A stretch of 64,000 bases of DNA, taken from Mangrovimonas sp. YM274. GTDB lineage: Bacteria; Bacteroidota; Bacteroidia; Flavobacteriales; Flavobacteriaceae. The position numbers were made by a program, and so were the translations under genes. Where the stretch lies: the NCBI RefSeq assembly GCF_030908385.1, contig NZ_CP133091.1, positions 248,001 to 312,000 of the forward strand, given 5' to 3'. Below are positions 35,456 through 44,191 of the stretch, piece after piece. The notes below the pieces were generated by a model. It was given only the letters and a program-made list of their open reading frames with translations. It did not search any database and had not been told where the DNA came from. Position 1 is the stretch's first letter, and each line of letters opens with the position of its first letter.

Positions 35456-35483
35456 TTTGCTATCAAAAATAGCGATAACTTTG
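35456..35483 (+). promoter_or_regulatory. LysR-type operator overlapping the hutH promoter
   Basis: TTGCTAT-CAAAA-ATAGCGA (35457-35475) is an interrupted dyad (6 of 7 arm positions match), of the size LysR proteins bind. It runs straight into TAACTTTG (35476-35483), a perfect -7 match. TTTG at 35456-35459 lies 16 nt upstream of it, one short of the usual 17-23 range. The operator therefore covers the -33 region, as expected for an activator-dependent promoter. Confidence 0.55.
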
Positions 35484-35509
35484 TAAAAACTAATAGAAAA
35501 CGAGAGAGA

Positions 35510-37003
35510 ATGATGTTTAAATATGGTATAGATAAGCTTACGGTTGATACCGTAATGTCGCTTGCAGAAGGAACTTTGAAAGGGATTGTGACGGAAGAGG
35601 CCAAAGCGAAAGTAGATGCTTGCAGACAGAAAGTGGAAATCATGGCCAATTCCGATAAGGCCGTGTACGGCATCAATACAGGATTTGGGCCCTTGTGCGA
35701 TGTACAGATTACCCCAGAGGAAACCAGTAAATTACAGGAGAACTTGGTAATTACCCATGCCGTTGGTGTAGGAAACCCGATAGATAAGGAATTATCCAAA
35801 ATCATGATGATCTGTAAGGTGCAGGCCTTATGTCAAGGATTTTCCGGTGTGAGAATGGAAGTGATCGACCGATTGCTGTACTGTATCGAAAATGATTTGT
35901 TGCCAGTGGTGCCTGAACAAGGTTCGGTAGGAGCATCAGGTGATTTGGCGCCTTTATCGCATTTATTTTTGCCGTTGTTGGGGGAAGGTGAGTTTTGGGT
36001 AGGCGATGTCATTAAACCTGCCGCAGAGGTCTTAAAAGCACATAATTTGGAGCCTATCCAATTACAGGCCAAAGAAGGTTTGGGATTGATCAACGGAACC
36101 CAGTTCATTTTGGCCCATTCCATCAAAGGGCTTAAAAAAATGGCATATCTTTTGGATTTGGCCGATGTGGCCGGAGCCATGAGTATTGAGGGCTACCAAG
36201 GAAGTGCCTCGCCATTTAAGGAAGCCTTGCATACCATCAGGCCGTTTCAAGGAAATCTAAAAGTAGCCGAGCGCATGCGTCGACTGTTTAAGGATTCCCA
36301 AAATATCAAATCGCATTTGGATTGTGCCCGCGTGCAGGATCCTTATTCCATGCGTTGTATTCCGCAGGTGCACGGGGCTTCAAGAAATGCTTTCTATCAC
36401 TTAAATGAATTGGCAGAAATTGAAATGAACTCCGTAACCGATAACCCAATTGTGCTGAGTGAAACCGAAGCGATTTCTGGTGGAAATTTCCACGGACAAC
36501 CCTTGGCAATGGCCTTGGATTATGCCTCGATAGCAGCTTCAGAATTAGGAAATATCGCCGATAGAAGATGTTATTTGTTGTTGGAAGGGAAGTTTGGATT
36601 ACCTCGTTTGTTGACGGAATCTGGAGGTTTGAATTCTGGATTTATGATTCCTCAATACACCACAGCAGCTTTGGTAACCGAAAATAAATCTTTGTGTTTC
36701 CCTCCTTCCGCAGACAGTGTGCCAACCTCTTTAGGACAGGAAGACCACGTGTCTATGGGAAGTATCTCTGGGCGTAAGTTCAACCAAATTTTGGGCAATA
36801 TTGAAAAGATTTTAGCCATCGAATTGATGTATGCAGCCCAAGCTTTGGAATTTAGACGTCCAAATACCTTTTCCGATATTGTGGAAGAAAACTTTAAATT
36901 GATCAGAAGTAAAGTGGCGAAGTTGGAAGATGACCGCGTGTTGAAGGACGATATTTATGCCATCATTCAATTTGTAAAAGAACAAGCCTTTAGGGTGCAG
37001 TAA
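35510..37003 (+). CDS. hutH: Histidine ammonia-lyase
   Basis: The 497-residue protein converts L-histidine to urocanate and ammonia in the cytosol. The MIO prosthetic group forms from A142-S143-G144 in GSVGASGDLAPLSH, the same numbering as Pseudomonas HutH, which supports the ATG at 35510 (ATG 35513 is also possible). Other hallmarks are YGINTGFGPL (Tyr near 50), LINGTQF, NPIVLSETEAISGGNFHGQPLA, and SADSVPTSLGQEDHVSMG. The length is standard. It is followed by hutU 106 nt later. hutI and hutG are not in this window, so the pathway is completed elsewhere, if at all. Confidence 0.96.
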   Translation: MMFKYGIDKLTVDTVMSLAEGTLKGIVTEEAKAKVDACRQKVEIMANSDKAVYGINTGFGPLCDVQITPEETSKLQENLVITHAVGVGNPIDKELSKIMMICKVQALCQGFSGVRMEVIDRLLYCIENDLLPVVPEQGSVGASGDLAPLSHLFLPLLGEGEFWVGDVIKPAAEVLKAHNLEPIQLQAKEGLGLINGTQFILAHSIKGLKKMAYLLDLADVAGAMSIEGYQGSASPFKEALHTIRPFQGNLKVAERMRRLFKDSQNIKSHLDCARVQDPYSMRCIPQVHGASRNAFYHLNELAEIEMNSVTDNPIVLSETEAISGGNFHGQPLAMALDYASIAASELGNIADRRCYLLLEGKFGLPRLLTESGGLNSGFMIPQYTTAALVTENKSLCFPPSADSVPTSLGQEDHVSMGSISGRKFNQILGNIEKILAIELMYAAQALEFRRPNTFSDIVEENFKLIRSKVAKLEDDRVLKDDIYAIIQFVKEQAFRVQ

Positions 37004-37004
37004 A

Positions 37005-37087
37005 TTGCCTTGGGGCAAACCCGTAATGCATTAAAAGGTACAATTTTTTAATTTCGAGGTAGGTCTCGGAATATTCAAATCTCGATT
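37005..37087 (+). other. hutH-hutU gap with three small hairpins
   Basis: The gap holds TTGCC-TTGG-GGCAA (37005-37018), CGAG-GTAGGT-CTCG and CTCGA-TTA-TCGAG. All are short and none carries a T-run, so they look like processing or pausing elements rather than terminators; hutU is probably co-transcribed. Confidence 0.3.
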
Positions 37088-37109
37088 ATCGAGTAAAATA
37101 GAGAACGAT

Positions 37110-39107
37110 ATGACATTTCAAGAACAGATATTACAAGGAATCCCAACAGAGTTACCGGCCAAAAAAGCCTATCCTGAAGGCATTAATAGAGCCCCAAAAC
37201 GAAAGGATATTCTATCAAAAGAAGATAAGCAATTAGCCGTTAGAAATGCTTTAAGATATTTCCCAGAAGCTTGGCATGCTACCTTGGCGCCTGAATTTGC
37301 CGAGGAATTGAAAGAATACGGACGCATTTATATGTACCGCTTCAAACCCGATTACGACTTGTATGCACGACCTATTTCGGAGTATCCGGCACAATGTTCA
37401 CAGGCGGCAGCGATTATGTTGATGATTCAAAATAATTTGGATCCTGCCGTAGCGCAGCACCCTGAGGAATTGATTACCTACGGAGGAAACGGGGCCGTGT
37501 TTCAAAACTGGGCGCAGTACTTGTTGACCATGAAATATTTGGCCGCGATGACAGAGGAGCAGACCTTGCACATGTATTCTGGCCACCCTATGGGATTGTT
37601 CCCGTCGTCTAAAGCTGCACCACGAGTGGTGGTAACTAATGGGATGATGATTCCTAACTATTCCCAACCTGATGATTGGGAAAAGTTCAACGCTTTGGGA
37701 GTTACCCAATATGGACAAATGACTGCAGGCTCTTTTATGTATATCGGCCCACAGGGAATTGTACACGGAACCACGATTACCGTGATGAACGCCTTTAGAA
37801 AAATATTGAAGAAAGAGGAGTCTTCCGCTGGAAAAATATTTTTAACTGCCGGTTTGGGAGGTATGAGTGGTGCGCAACCTAAGGCGGGAAATATTGCCGG
37901 TTGTATCACGGTGTGTGCCGAAGTGAATCCAAAAGCGGCCACCAAACGTCACCAACAGGGTTGGGTAGATGAGTTGATAGACTCAATGGAGGCTTTGATT
38001 ACTCGTGTGAAAAAAGCGCAAGAGGCCAACGAAGTGGTTTCCATTGCCTATATTGGAAATATCGTGGAGGTATGGGAGCGTTTTGATGAAGAAAATATCT
38101 TTATCCATGTAGGGTCAGATCAAACCTCTTTACACATTCCGTGGACGGGTGGTTACTATCCTGTGGATGTGAGTTATGAGGAATCCAATCGCTTGATTCG
38201 CGAGGAGCCGGAAGTATTTAAGGAAAAGGTTCAGGAAAGTTTACGTCGTCATGCCGCGGCTATCAACAAACATACAGTCAAAGGCACATATTTCTTCGAT
38301 TATGGAAATGCCTTTTTGCTGGAAGCCTCTCGTGCAGGCGCCGATGTGATGGCTGAAAATAAAATTGATTTTAGATATCCTTCCTATGTTCAGGATATTT
38401 TGGGACCTATGTGTTTCGACTATGGTTTTGGACCCTTCCGTTGGGTGTGTACGTCTGGAAAGCCCGAGGATTTAGATGCTACGGACCAAATTGCTATGGA
38501 AGTATTGCAGCAAATTATGGAAGTGTCCCCAGAGGAAATTCAATTGCAAATGCAGGACAACATCACTTGGATCAAAAATGCAAAGCAGAACAAAATGGTG
38601 GTGGGCTCACAAGCCAGAATTCTATATGCCGATGCCGAAGGGCGTGCCAAAATAGCCGAAGCCTTCAATAATGCTATTGCTAAAGGAAAAATTGGCCCTG
38701 TGGTATTGGGACGCGATCACCACGATGTGAGTGGTACCGATTCTCCATATCGCGAAACTTCCAACATTTATGACGGTAGTAAGTTCACGGCTGATATGGC
38801 CATTCAAAACGTGATTGGCGACAGTTTTAGAGGCGCTACCTGGGTGTCTATCCACAATGGTGGTGGCGTTGGCTGGGGAGAAGTGATCAACGGTGGTTTT
38901 GGAATGCTGTTGGACGGCACCAAAGAAGCCGAAGCACGCCTCAAAAGCATGTTGTTTTACGATGTCAATAACGGTATTGCCAGACGTAGTTGGGCCAGAA
39001 ACAAAGAAGCCAGATTTGCCATTGAACGCGAAATGCAGCGTACACCAAGCCTAAAGGTGACCTTGCCTTATTTGGTGGCGGAGAATGTGTTGACGGATTT
39101 GTTTTAA
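37110..39107 (+). CDS. hutU: Urocanate hydratase, long animal-like form
   Basis: The 665-residue protein converts urocanate to imidazolone propionate using tightly bound NAD. Family motifs include MYSGHPMGLFPSS, YGQMTAGSFMYIGPQGIVHGT, GGMSGAQPKAG (NAD loop), GSDQTSLHIPWTGGYYPV and DHHDVSGTDSP. Classical bacterial HutU has about 555 residues; this one carries the longer N-terminus and inserts (AVRNALRYFPEAWHATLAPEFAEEL, MYRFKP, CFDYGFGPFRWVCTSG) that I recognise from animal urocanases. Family is certain; the sub-type rests on remembered sequence resemblance. A terminator follows at 39252. Confidence 0.95.
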   Translation: MTFQEQILQGIPTELPAKKAYPEGINRAPKRKDILSKEDKQLAVRNALRYFPEAWHATLAPEFAEELKEYGRIYMYRFKPDYDLYARPISEYPAQCSQAAAIMLMIQNNLDPAVAQHPEELITYGGNGAVFQNWAQYLLTMKYLAAMTEEQTLHMYSGHPMGLFPSSKAAPRVVVTNGMMIPNYSQPDDWEKFNALGVTQYGQMTAGSFMYIGPQGIVHGTTITVMNAFRKILKKEESSAGKIFLTAGLGGMSGAQPKAGNIAGCITVCAEVNPKAATKRHQQGWVDELIDSMEALITRVKKAQEANEVVSIAYIGNIVEVWERFDEENIFIHVGSDQTSLHIPWTGGYYPVDVSYEESNRLIREEPEVFKEKVQESLRRHAAAINKHTVKGTYFFDYGNAFLLEASRAGADVMAENKIDFRYPSYVQDILGPMCFDYGFGPFRWVCTSGKPEDLDATDQIAMEVLQQIMEVSPEEIQLQMQDNITWIKNAKQNKMVVGSQARILYADAEGRAKIAEAFNNAIAKGKIGPVVLGRDHHDVSGTDSPYRETSNIYDGSKFTADMAIQNVIGDSFRGATWVSIHNGGGVGWGEVINGGFGMLLDGTKEAEARLKSMLFYDVNNGIARRSWARNKEARFAIEREMQRTPSLKVTLPYLVAENVLTDLF

Positions 39108-39179
39108 GTGAGACGTTAGTAGTTTGAAGCACGAAGCTTGGAGTTGGAAGTTTAAAGGAATAGAGTAGAGATGGGTTTT

Positions 39180-39204
39180 GTCATTCCGACGAAGAAGGAA
39201 TCTC
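39180..39204. repeat. REP-like GTCATTC element, copy 2
   Basis: GTCATTCCGACGAAGAAGGA is followed by ATCTC. It relates to the copy at 34421-34460. The rest of the 302-nt gap between hutU and the Imm11-like gene holds only the terminator at 39252-39282 and AT-rich DNA. Confidence 0.45.
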
Positions 39205-39251
39205 TTCTTGTTCTCTTCCGTTAATCTAACTTGTGAAGAGCAATAATATAT

Positions 39252-39282
39252 AAAAGTCCTGTTTTACGACAGGACTTTTTTG
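39252..39282 (+). terminator. Terminator of the hut genes
   Basis: AAAAGTCCTG (39252-39261) pairs with CAGGACTTTT (39270-39279), a 10-bp stem with an 8-nt loop, followed by TTTG. The symmetric A and T flanks make it work on either strand. Confidence 0.75.
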
Positions 39283-39409
39283 TTTCTTTAAGAATGTTAT
39301 TACAAATGAACATTTCCATAATCTTTGTTCGTAGGTTTCTAATAAGAGAGTAACTCTTTTGAAAATATGGGGATGTTGTATAATTAATTAGAATTGTATA
39401 AATAAAGAA

Positions 39410-39970
39410 ATGGAAACATATTATAGAGTCCTATTAGGTGAAGAATACGCCAAGACAAAGGGAAAGTACGGTATAGTAGATACAGAAAATATTGAAATGT
39501 CAGACCTACTAGAGACACTTGAAGATGGTGTTGAAATTTACAAAGGTATGTTAGATGGAATTAAATTCAATTTTGAAGGAGGAGTAGGAAAACAACTTGC
39601 AGATTACCAAATGCCATATCAGCCTATAAGGTTGATTTCGACAAAAATGCAGAGATTAATCCAAGATTATGTAGATGAAAGTCAAATTCAGTTTGTGAAA
39701 ACTAGTGTTTTAAAGGGCTCCGAAAGTCATGAATATTATATAATGCATTTCAAAATCAAAATAGATGTGCTTGATAGAAATAAAATGAGAGATAATCTAA
39801 TCAATCCAATTATTGATAGAAATAAAATGCCTAAAAATGTCAATGTATTTTGTTACGAGGAATTTGACCCTTCGTCATTTTGTATTTCTGAAAAAGTAAA
39901 AGATTTGCTGATAAAAAATAAAGTTACAGGTTGTTATTTTCAAAAGATAACATCCGATAATCGGAGCTAG
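39410..39970 (+). CDS. Imm11-like (DUF1629) immunity-type protein, orphan
   Basis: The 186-residue protein has a middle segment YQPIRLISTKMQRLIQDYV followed by a YYIMHFKIKIDVLDRNKM strand and the C-terminal FCISEKVKDLLIKNKVTGCYFQK. This is the DUF1629/Imm11 layout (immunity proteins of polymorphic toxin systems, with a late VSExxKxxIxxNxxTGxxF motif). Immunity proteins neutralise a cognate toxin in sister cells. No toxin gene is adjacent, so it may be an orphan immunity gene. It is AT-rich and bounded by REP-like elements and hairpins, a sign of transfer. Other small uncharacterised families remain possible. Confidence 0.55.
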   Translation: METYYRVLLGEEYAKTKGKYGIVDTENIEMSDLLETLEDGVEIYKGMLDGIKFNFEGGVGKQLADYQMPYQPIRLISTKMQRLIQDYVDESQIQFVKTSVLKGSESHEYYIMHFKIKIDVLDRNKMRDNLINPIIDRNKMPKNVNVFCYEEFDPSSFCISEKVKDLLIKNKVTGCYFQKITSDNRS

Positions 39971-39991
39971 CACTCGTCTGTGACAAGAGCT
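39969..39991. repeat. Imperfect hairpin at the end of the Imm11-like gene
   Basis: AGCACTCGTC-TGT-GACAAGAGCT pairs at 8 of 10 positions and overlaps the stop codon (39968-39970). Its CACTCGTC..GAC..GAG form resembles REP hairpins of Bacteroidetes. A second G-rich element (GCCCCCGTTGCAAACG after AAAAAAAA, about 40043-40067) follows at once and could terminate the minus-strand gene ending at 40072. Confidence 0.4.
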
Positions 39992-40071
39992 AAAATTGTC
40001 CTAAATCTTAAAGCAAAGAGGTTTTGTGGATTTATGGTTGAGCAAAAAAAAGCCCCCGTTGCAAACGTAGA

Positions 40072-40971
40072 TTATTTGGATATTGTAAAACCAATAGATA
40101 AATATCTGTGTTCATTCTCTCCATAAAAACCTCCCATTTTCAATACTTTATCTATGTGTACAAAATTATCATTTTCATTGAATACATATTTATGGTATGT
40201 TTCAACCTGACAAAATTTGGACTCTTTTTGTGTTAGGCGGGGTCTTACAAAAGGAATTCCATCAATAGTTACTTCGTTATTGTTGCTGTAGTATCCAAGC
40301 ATTTCTAGGGTAAACCAATAACCGTCAGGAGTAGCTTTCAGCATTAAGGATGAAATGTCATGTTGAATTTCGTCTTTTTCTATGTTATTAATTTTTATAG
40401 GTGTACTGCTGTATATTTGTTCGCCAAGTTTACCCTTGTTGTTGTGATAAATATTTATTCTTATTAAGGCATCAATTTCCTCATGTAGTTTTTTTATGTC
40501 GTTTTTACCGATGTCGTTGTAAAAGGAAAAGGAGACCATATCTAAATAATAATCCCAATATTCTGTCTTGGGGTATACCAAAGCGCACAACTCTAATTTA
40601 GGTGTTAAAATGCAGCTTTTCCAAAGCGATGACTTTTTTAAAGGTTTAAATGTAATTTGTTCATCCGTTTTGGCCTTTACAGTTACACTCTCCAATTGTG
40701 TTGCATGAGGAGTCATGTAAATAGTGTCTATAACTTGAAGTTTTGGTATCTTGACCGTATTATAACCCAAATGTGAAATTTCTAAAGTATCAAATGATAC
40801 TTGGGTTAAATCTATGATCCCTTTTGGGTTGCTGTAATCGCCATCTGTTTTGTTGTACTTTATGGTTGCAAATGGAATTGGAGATTTATTTATGGTGTCA
40901 GCTATAACTATATTTTGCGAAAAAATAAACTGAGTAATAAGTAGAGTTGGTAGGAGGAGTGGTCTTTTCAT
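40072..40971 (-). CDS. Carboxypeptidase-regulatory-domain exported protein
   Basis: The 299-residue protein has a signal peptide (MKRPLLLPTLLITQFIFSQ) and a carboxypeptidase-regulatory-like (CarboxypepD_reg) beta-sandwich at residues 20-100 (SPIPFATIKYN, then DTLEISHLGYNTVKIP, then LESVTVKAK). In TonB receptors this domain precedes a plug, but no plug or barrel follows. The remaining 200 residues show no domain I recognise. Export and surface location are likely; function is unknown. Confidence 0.7.
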   Translation of the reverse strand: MKRPLLLPTLLITQFIFSQNIVIADTINKSPIPFATIKYNKTDGDYSNPKGIIDLTQVSFDTLEISHLGYNTVKIPKLQVIDTIYMTPHATQLESVTVKAKTDEQITFKPLKKSSLWKSCILTPKLELCALVYPKTEYWDYYLDMVSFSFYNDIGKNDIKKLHEEIDALIRINIYHNNKGKLGEQIYSSTPIKINNIEKDEIQHDISSLMLKATPDGYWFTLEMLGYYSNNNEVTIDGIPFVRPRLTQKESKFCQVETYHKYVFNENDNFVHIDKVLKMGGFYGENEHRYLSIGFTISK

Positions 40972-41031
40972 ATTTAAATTTAGGATAGCAATATTATTCT
41001 ATTATAGCAAAACTGTCTTTACTATTATCTT

Positions 41032-41673
41032 TTACAAACGCACTCTCCCGATTACCATTAACTTTTCAGAAGCCGCCATGCCGTTAGGGTTGCAGCCTAG
41101 TTGGCCTTCGGGAACATCCATGCCTAATTCTTTGTAAAACGCAATCCAAGAAGGATTGAATTTGCCGGTGTCCGGATCTTTAAAGGTCATGGGGTTCAAT
41201 TTAAAAATGCTGTCTTTTGAAAAAGCTCTGTATACAAATCCAGAACAATAATAACTGCTGTCATTCATGACATAGCTGAAGTTATAGGGCTTCCCCAACA
41301 TGGTTTTGGCTTTGGTGATAGCGTCAGGAATGGCTTTTTGATAGTTTGGTTTTAAGCGGTAGGCGATCACTGTTCTTTCTTGCGGTATACTGTCTGAGGG
41401 AGGGTAGATAAATTCTCGCAAACTAATCTTGCAGGAACCACCATCGGTATCGGCATGCAATACAAAAATGCTATCGCCTACTATTTCAACCAATCCCATA
41501 TGGGAGAAATGGGTGGCTTTATCGGTTTGGGTCACCGCATCTATAGCTTTGGATAAGCTGCTTTCGGCAGATTCCCTAAACAGCAAATCGCCTGTTTGCA
41601 AGGTAAATTCTTGGGCATGTATGGTTACTGCCAACAACCCTAGCAATAGAAAAAGGAAATGAGTTTTGTTCAT
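41032..41673 (-). CDS. YiiX/NlpC-P60-like cysteine hydrolase
   Basis: The 213-residue protein has a signal peptide (to about residue 20, TIHAQ), then LQTGDLLFRE, THFSHMGLVEIVGDSIFVLHA (His58 candidate) and SSYYCSGFVYRAF (Cys143 nucleophile). This is the circularly permuted NlpC/P60 type named YiiX/YebB. Such enzymes cleave amide bonds of peptidoglycan or of unknown periplasmic substrates. It lies 2 nt from the small membrane-protein gene upstream, so they share an operon. Confidence 0.83.
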   Translation of the reverse strand: MNKTHFLFLLLGLLAVTIHAQEFTLQTGDLLFRESAESSLSKAIDAVTQTDKATHFSHMGLVEIVGDSIFVLHADTDGGSCKISLREFIYPPSDSIPQERTVIAYRLKPNYQKAIPDAITKAKTMLGKPYNFSYVMNDSSYYCSGFVYRAFSKDSIFKLNPMTFKDPDTGKFNPSWIAFYKELGMDVPEGQLGCNPNGMAASEKLMVIGRVRL

Positions 41674-41674
41674 T

Positions 41675-42094
41675 TTAAATAGATGCCTTTGCTTTTTTTA
41701 GGGCTATTGTGCCACCTAGCCAAGCCATAGGAATATAGGCTACAACAAGGTCTAAAATTGTAAACCACATAGGGCCTGGGAGCATATAATTCACCATGAT
41801 ACCTCCAATTAAAAATAGCACTCCAATAGCCATGGCAAAAATCATCTTATGACTCGCAGCTACGCGAACGGCTATAATGGCACCTACAAAAGTTCCTATG
41901 GCATGGGCCAAAAATGGAAACAGAAAATGTTTAGGCTCCATAGTAGACATGGCTTCCGCTAGAGCATTCATGTCGTTTGGGTCTATGCCTTCCATTGGAA
42001 ACAAAGAGTGTCCCAGCTGCACCAACCCCATGTTGATGGCGCTACCACCAAGCCATCCTAAAATGACGGCTAAAATATTTTTTACGATACGCAT
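41675..42094 (-). CDS. Small four-helix membrane protein
   Basis: The 139-residue protein has four predicted membrane helices (about 5-25, 58-78, 85-105, 112-133), with a loop EGIDPNDMNALAEAMSTMEPKHF after helix 1. I do not recognise it beyond an uncharacterised flavobacterial membrane protein. It lies immediately upstream of the YiiX-type hydrolase gene with a 1-nt gap. Confidence 0.65.
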   Translation of the reverse strand: MRIVKNILAVILGWLGGSAINMGLVQLGHSLFPMEGIDPNDMNALAEAMSTMEPKHFLFPFLAHAIGTFVGAIIAVRVAASHKMIFAMAIGVLFLIGGIMVNYMLPGPMWFTILDLVVAYIPMAWLGGTIALKKAKASI

Positions 42095-42153
42095 TGCAAG
42101 GTGTGTTGTTAGTTAGATAGTTGCCAAAATAGATAAAATTTTTGGAAGAAGAC

Positions 42154-43743
42154 TCAATCAAGCGTAGGGCCTTCCAATCGAAACCAATCAATATCCACAA
42201 AACCGCCCGTAGTTTGGGTGGCATAGCTGAATATTGCAAAGCGATAGCCCATAAAGTGGGGCAGGGTATAGGCCATTTGTAGAGAGTTGCCAATAGGCTT
42301 CCAGTCCGTTCCGTTTAAACTGAAATAAAAATAGGCCTTATCCGTCTTGTTTCTAAAATCCATAGACACTTTTAAGTATACTTCCTTTTGGTTGAGAGGT
42401 ATGGATGCTTCCTCTATAGGGTCATCAGCACTGCCATTTACCATGATAAGGCTATGCTTGCCATTGGTTTTTTTAACACCAACATAGGCATATTGTTTCT
42501 GAAGCGCAGCCAAGCCCGCATAGTCCCCATTGTTAAGGTGGCTTATATCCAATTTAATACTTGCCGAACATTCGGGACCAAAAGTGCGTTGTGTAAGGGT
42601 GTTTCGTGTATCTAAAAAGCTGTTGTCCAAACGGCCATTGGTTAGTCGTAAATGGCCGGGGCGTTCTGTTAACGACCAGTAGTTGTTGTCGGGGTTATGG
42701 TTCCATTGCCATTCTAAAGGAAGTTTCTTGTTGGGAGTGTTTTCATTGAATTCATCAGAAGTTACAATACCTTCCATAGTTTGTGGGGCTGCCTTGATGG
42801 CCAGTGTGTCGGGCACTTTCCCTTCATGTCCAATGACGGGCCAACCCTCTTTCCAAGTCACCGGGGCTAAATAGGGAATGCGACCAACGGCTCCATAATC
42901 TCGAAAAAGGTAAGCGTGCCAATCGCCATTTGGAGTGTCTATAAGCCCTCCTTGGGCAATGCCTCTGTCTTGTAGGACTACCTTGCCTTCATAGGGCCCT
43001 TTGATGTTGTTGGACCGGTGCACAATCACAGTACGCATCCCATTCCGTGGCCATGAAATATTGAATAGGTAGTACATGTTATTTACTTTGAACAATTGTG
43101 AACCTTCTGCTTTTAGCATGATGTTATCTCCAGATGGAGCACTAGCATTTTCTATTAACACGTGTTTGCTGCCTTCTTTTATACCACTAAGGTCTTTCTT
43201 CACTTCAGCAATATATAATTTGCCAGCGCCCCAAATGATGTAGAGGCTACCGTCCTCATCAAAAAATAAACTGTGGTCGTGATAGGAAGGTTCAAAGCTG
43301 TGTTCAGTCCAAGGCCCTTTTTCAATATTGGTTGTGGTGTAAATATGTGTTTTTCCAGAGGTGCTGGAAAAGGTGCTCACATAATATGTCCCGTTATGGT
43401 ATCTCAGGCAGCTAGCCCAAGAACCTTTACCATACGCTTGTGTTCCGTTTTGTAGCTGTAAAGCATCATTAATGGCAAGCGTATCGTAGGCATAATTGAT
43501 AAGTTGCCAATTGATAAGATTTTTGGATGCCATAATAGGTACACCAGGGTTCATATGCATGGTGGTGCTACTCATATAGTAGGTGTCTCCAACTCGAATC
43601 ATGGACAGATCGGGAACATCCGCCCAAATAATGGGGTTGTGGGCTGGTTTTACAGTTGTTTGCCCTTGAAACCCTAAAGGCATTGCCAAAATAACGGTAA
43701 GAAGGAGTTTTAAGAGCGTTGGGTTTTGGAAGGCTTTAAGCAT
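42154..43743 (-). CDS. Glycoside hydrolase family 43 with beta-sandwich C-terminal domain
   Basis: The 529-residue protein has a signal peptide (to about residue 28, PLGFQGQ). A five-bladed GH43 catalytic domain follows (about 30-310): NPIIWADVPDLSMIRVGDTYYMSSTTMH gives the general-base Asp in WADVPD, HDHSLFFDEDGSLYIIWG gives the pKa-modulating Asp, and AEGSQLFKVNNMYYLF the acid Glu. The C-terminal concanavalin-like domain (about 335-525) is typical of the beta-xylosidase/arabinofuranosidase branch (GH43_C2). Secreted xylan- or arabinan-acting activity is likely. Starts at 43743 and 43749 are both possible. Confidence 0.88.
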   Translation of the reverse strand: MLKAFQNPTLLKLLLTVILAMPLGFQGQTTVKPAHNPIIWADVPDLSMIRVGDTYYMSSTTMHMNPGVPIMASKNLINWQLINYAYDTLAINDALQLQNGTQAYGKGSWASCLRYHNGTYYVSTFSSTSGKTHIYTTTNIEKGPWTEHSFEPSYHDHSLFFDEDGSLYIIWGAGKLYIAEVKKDLSGIKEGSKHVLIENASAPSGDNIMLKAEGSQLFKVNNMYYLFNISWPRNGMRTVIVHRSNNIKGPYEGKVVLQDRGIAQGGLIDTPNGDWHAYLFRDYGAVGRIPYLAPVTWKEGWPVIGHEGKVPDTLAIKAAPQTMEGIVTSDEFNENTPNKKLPLEWQWNHNPDNNYWSLTERPGHLRLTNGRLDNSFLDTRNTLTQRTFGPECSASIKLDISHLNNGDYAGLAALQKQYAYVGVKKTNGKHSLIMVNGSADDPIEEASIPLNQKEVYLKVSMDFRNKTDKAYFYFSLNGTDWKPIGNSLQMAYTLPHFMGYRFAIFSYATQTTGGFVDIDWFRLEGPTLD

Positions 43744-43772
43744 GAACATATGAAAGGTATTTGATTTTTGTG

Positions 43773-44177
43773 TTAGGTTAGAAATCCTTTAGTGTTTTGT
43801 AAGGTACGAAGCTTTTCTACAATAGGCTTATCGGCGGGTGATATTTGGTAGTTGTCTAGTTCAGGAATGGACACCCAAGCCAATTGATCATGGTCCCTTA
43901 GTTGAAATTCACCAGAGACATGCTCTGCTAAATAGGAGTCCAGTAGTATGGTCTTGGAGGCATAGGAATGTTGGTTTTGGTGAAAGGGGCTAAGCACCTT
44001 GATCTCTACCTGAAATTCTTCCCTAAACTCACGAATCAAGGCTGCTTCTGGAGTTTCGTTGGCTTCTATCTTGCCGCCCGGAAATTCCCAATAGCCTGCT
44101 AGGTCTTTACCAGGTGAACGCCTTGCGATAAGGATGTTTTGTTGGTCTATGAGAATGCCAGCGGCTACTTTGATCAT
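43773..44177 (-). CDS. Nudix hydrolase (MutT/CTP pyrophosphohydrolase-like)
   Basis: The 134-residue protein has the Nudix box GGKIEANETPEAALIREFREEF, with both Glu pairs, but the Gly that usually follows EE is a Gln (EEFQV). N-terminal VAAGILIDQQNILIARRSPGKDLAGYWEFPGG matches MutT-type 8-oxo-dGTP or CTP pyrophosphohydrolases, which clean oxidised nucleotides from the pool. It lies 14 nt downstream of the FkbM methyltransferase gene, so they are co-transcribed. Confidence 0.86.
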   Translation of the reverse strand: MIKVAAGILIDQQNILIARRSPGKDLAGYWEFPGGKIEANETPEAALIREFREEFQVEIKVLSPFHQNQHSYASKTILLDSYLAEHVSGEFQLRDHDQLAWVSIPELDNYQISPADKPIVEKLRTLQNTKGFLT

Positions 44178-44191
44178 AGAGGATCTGGTTA

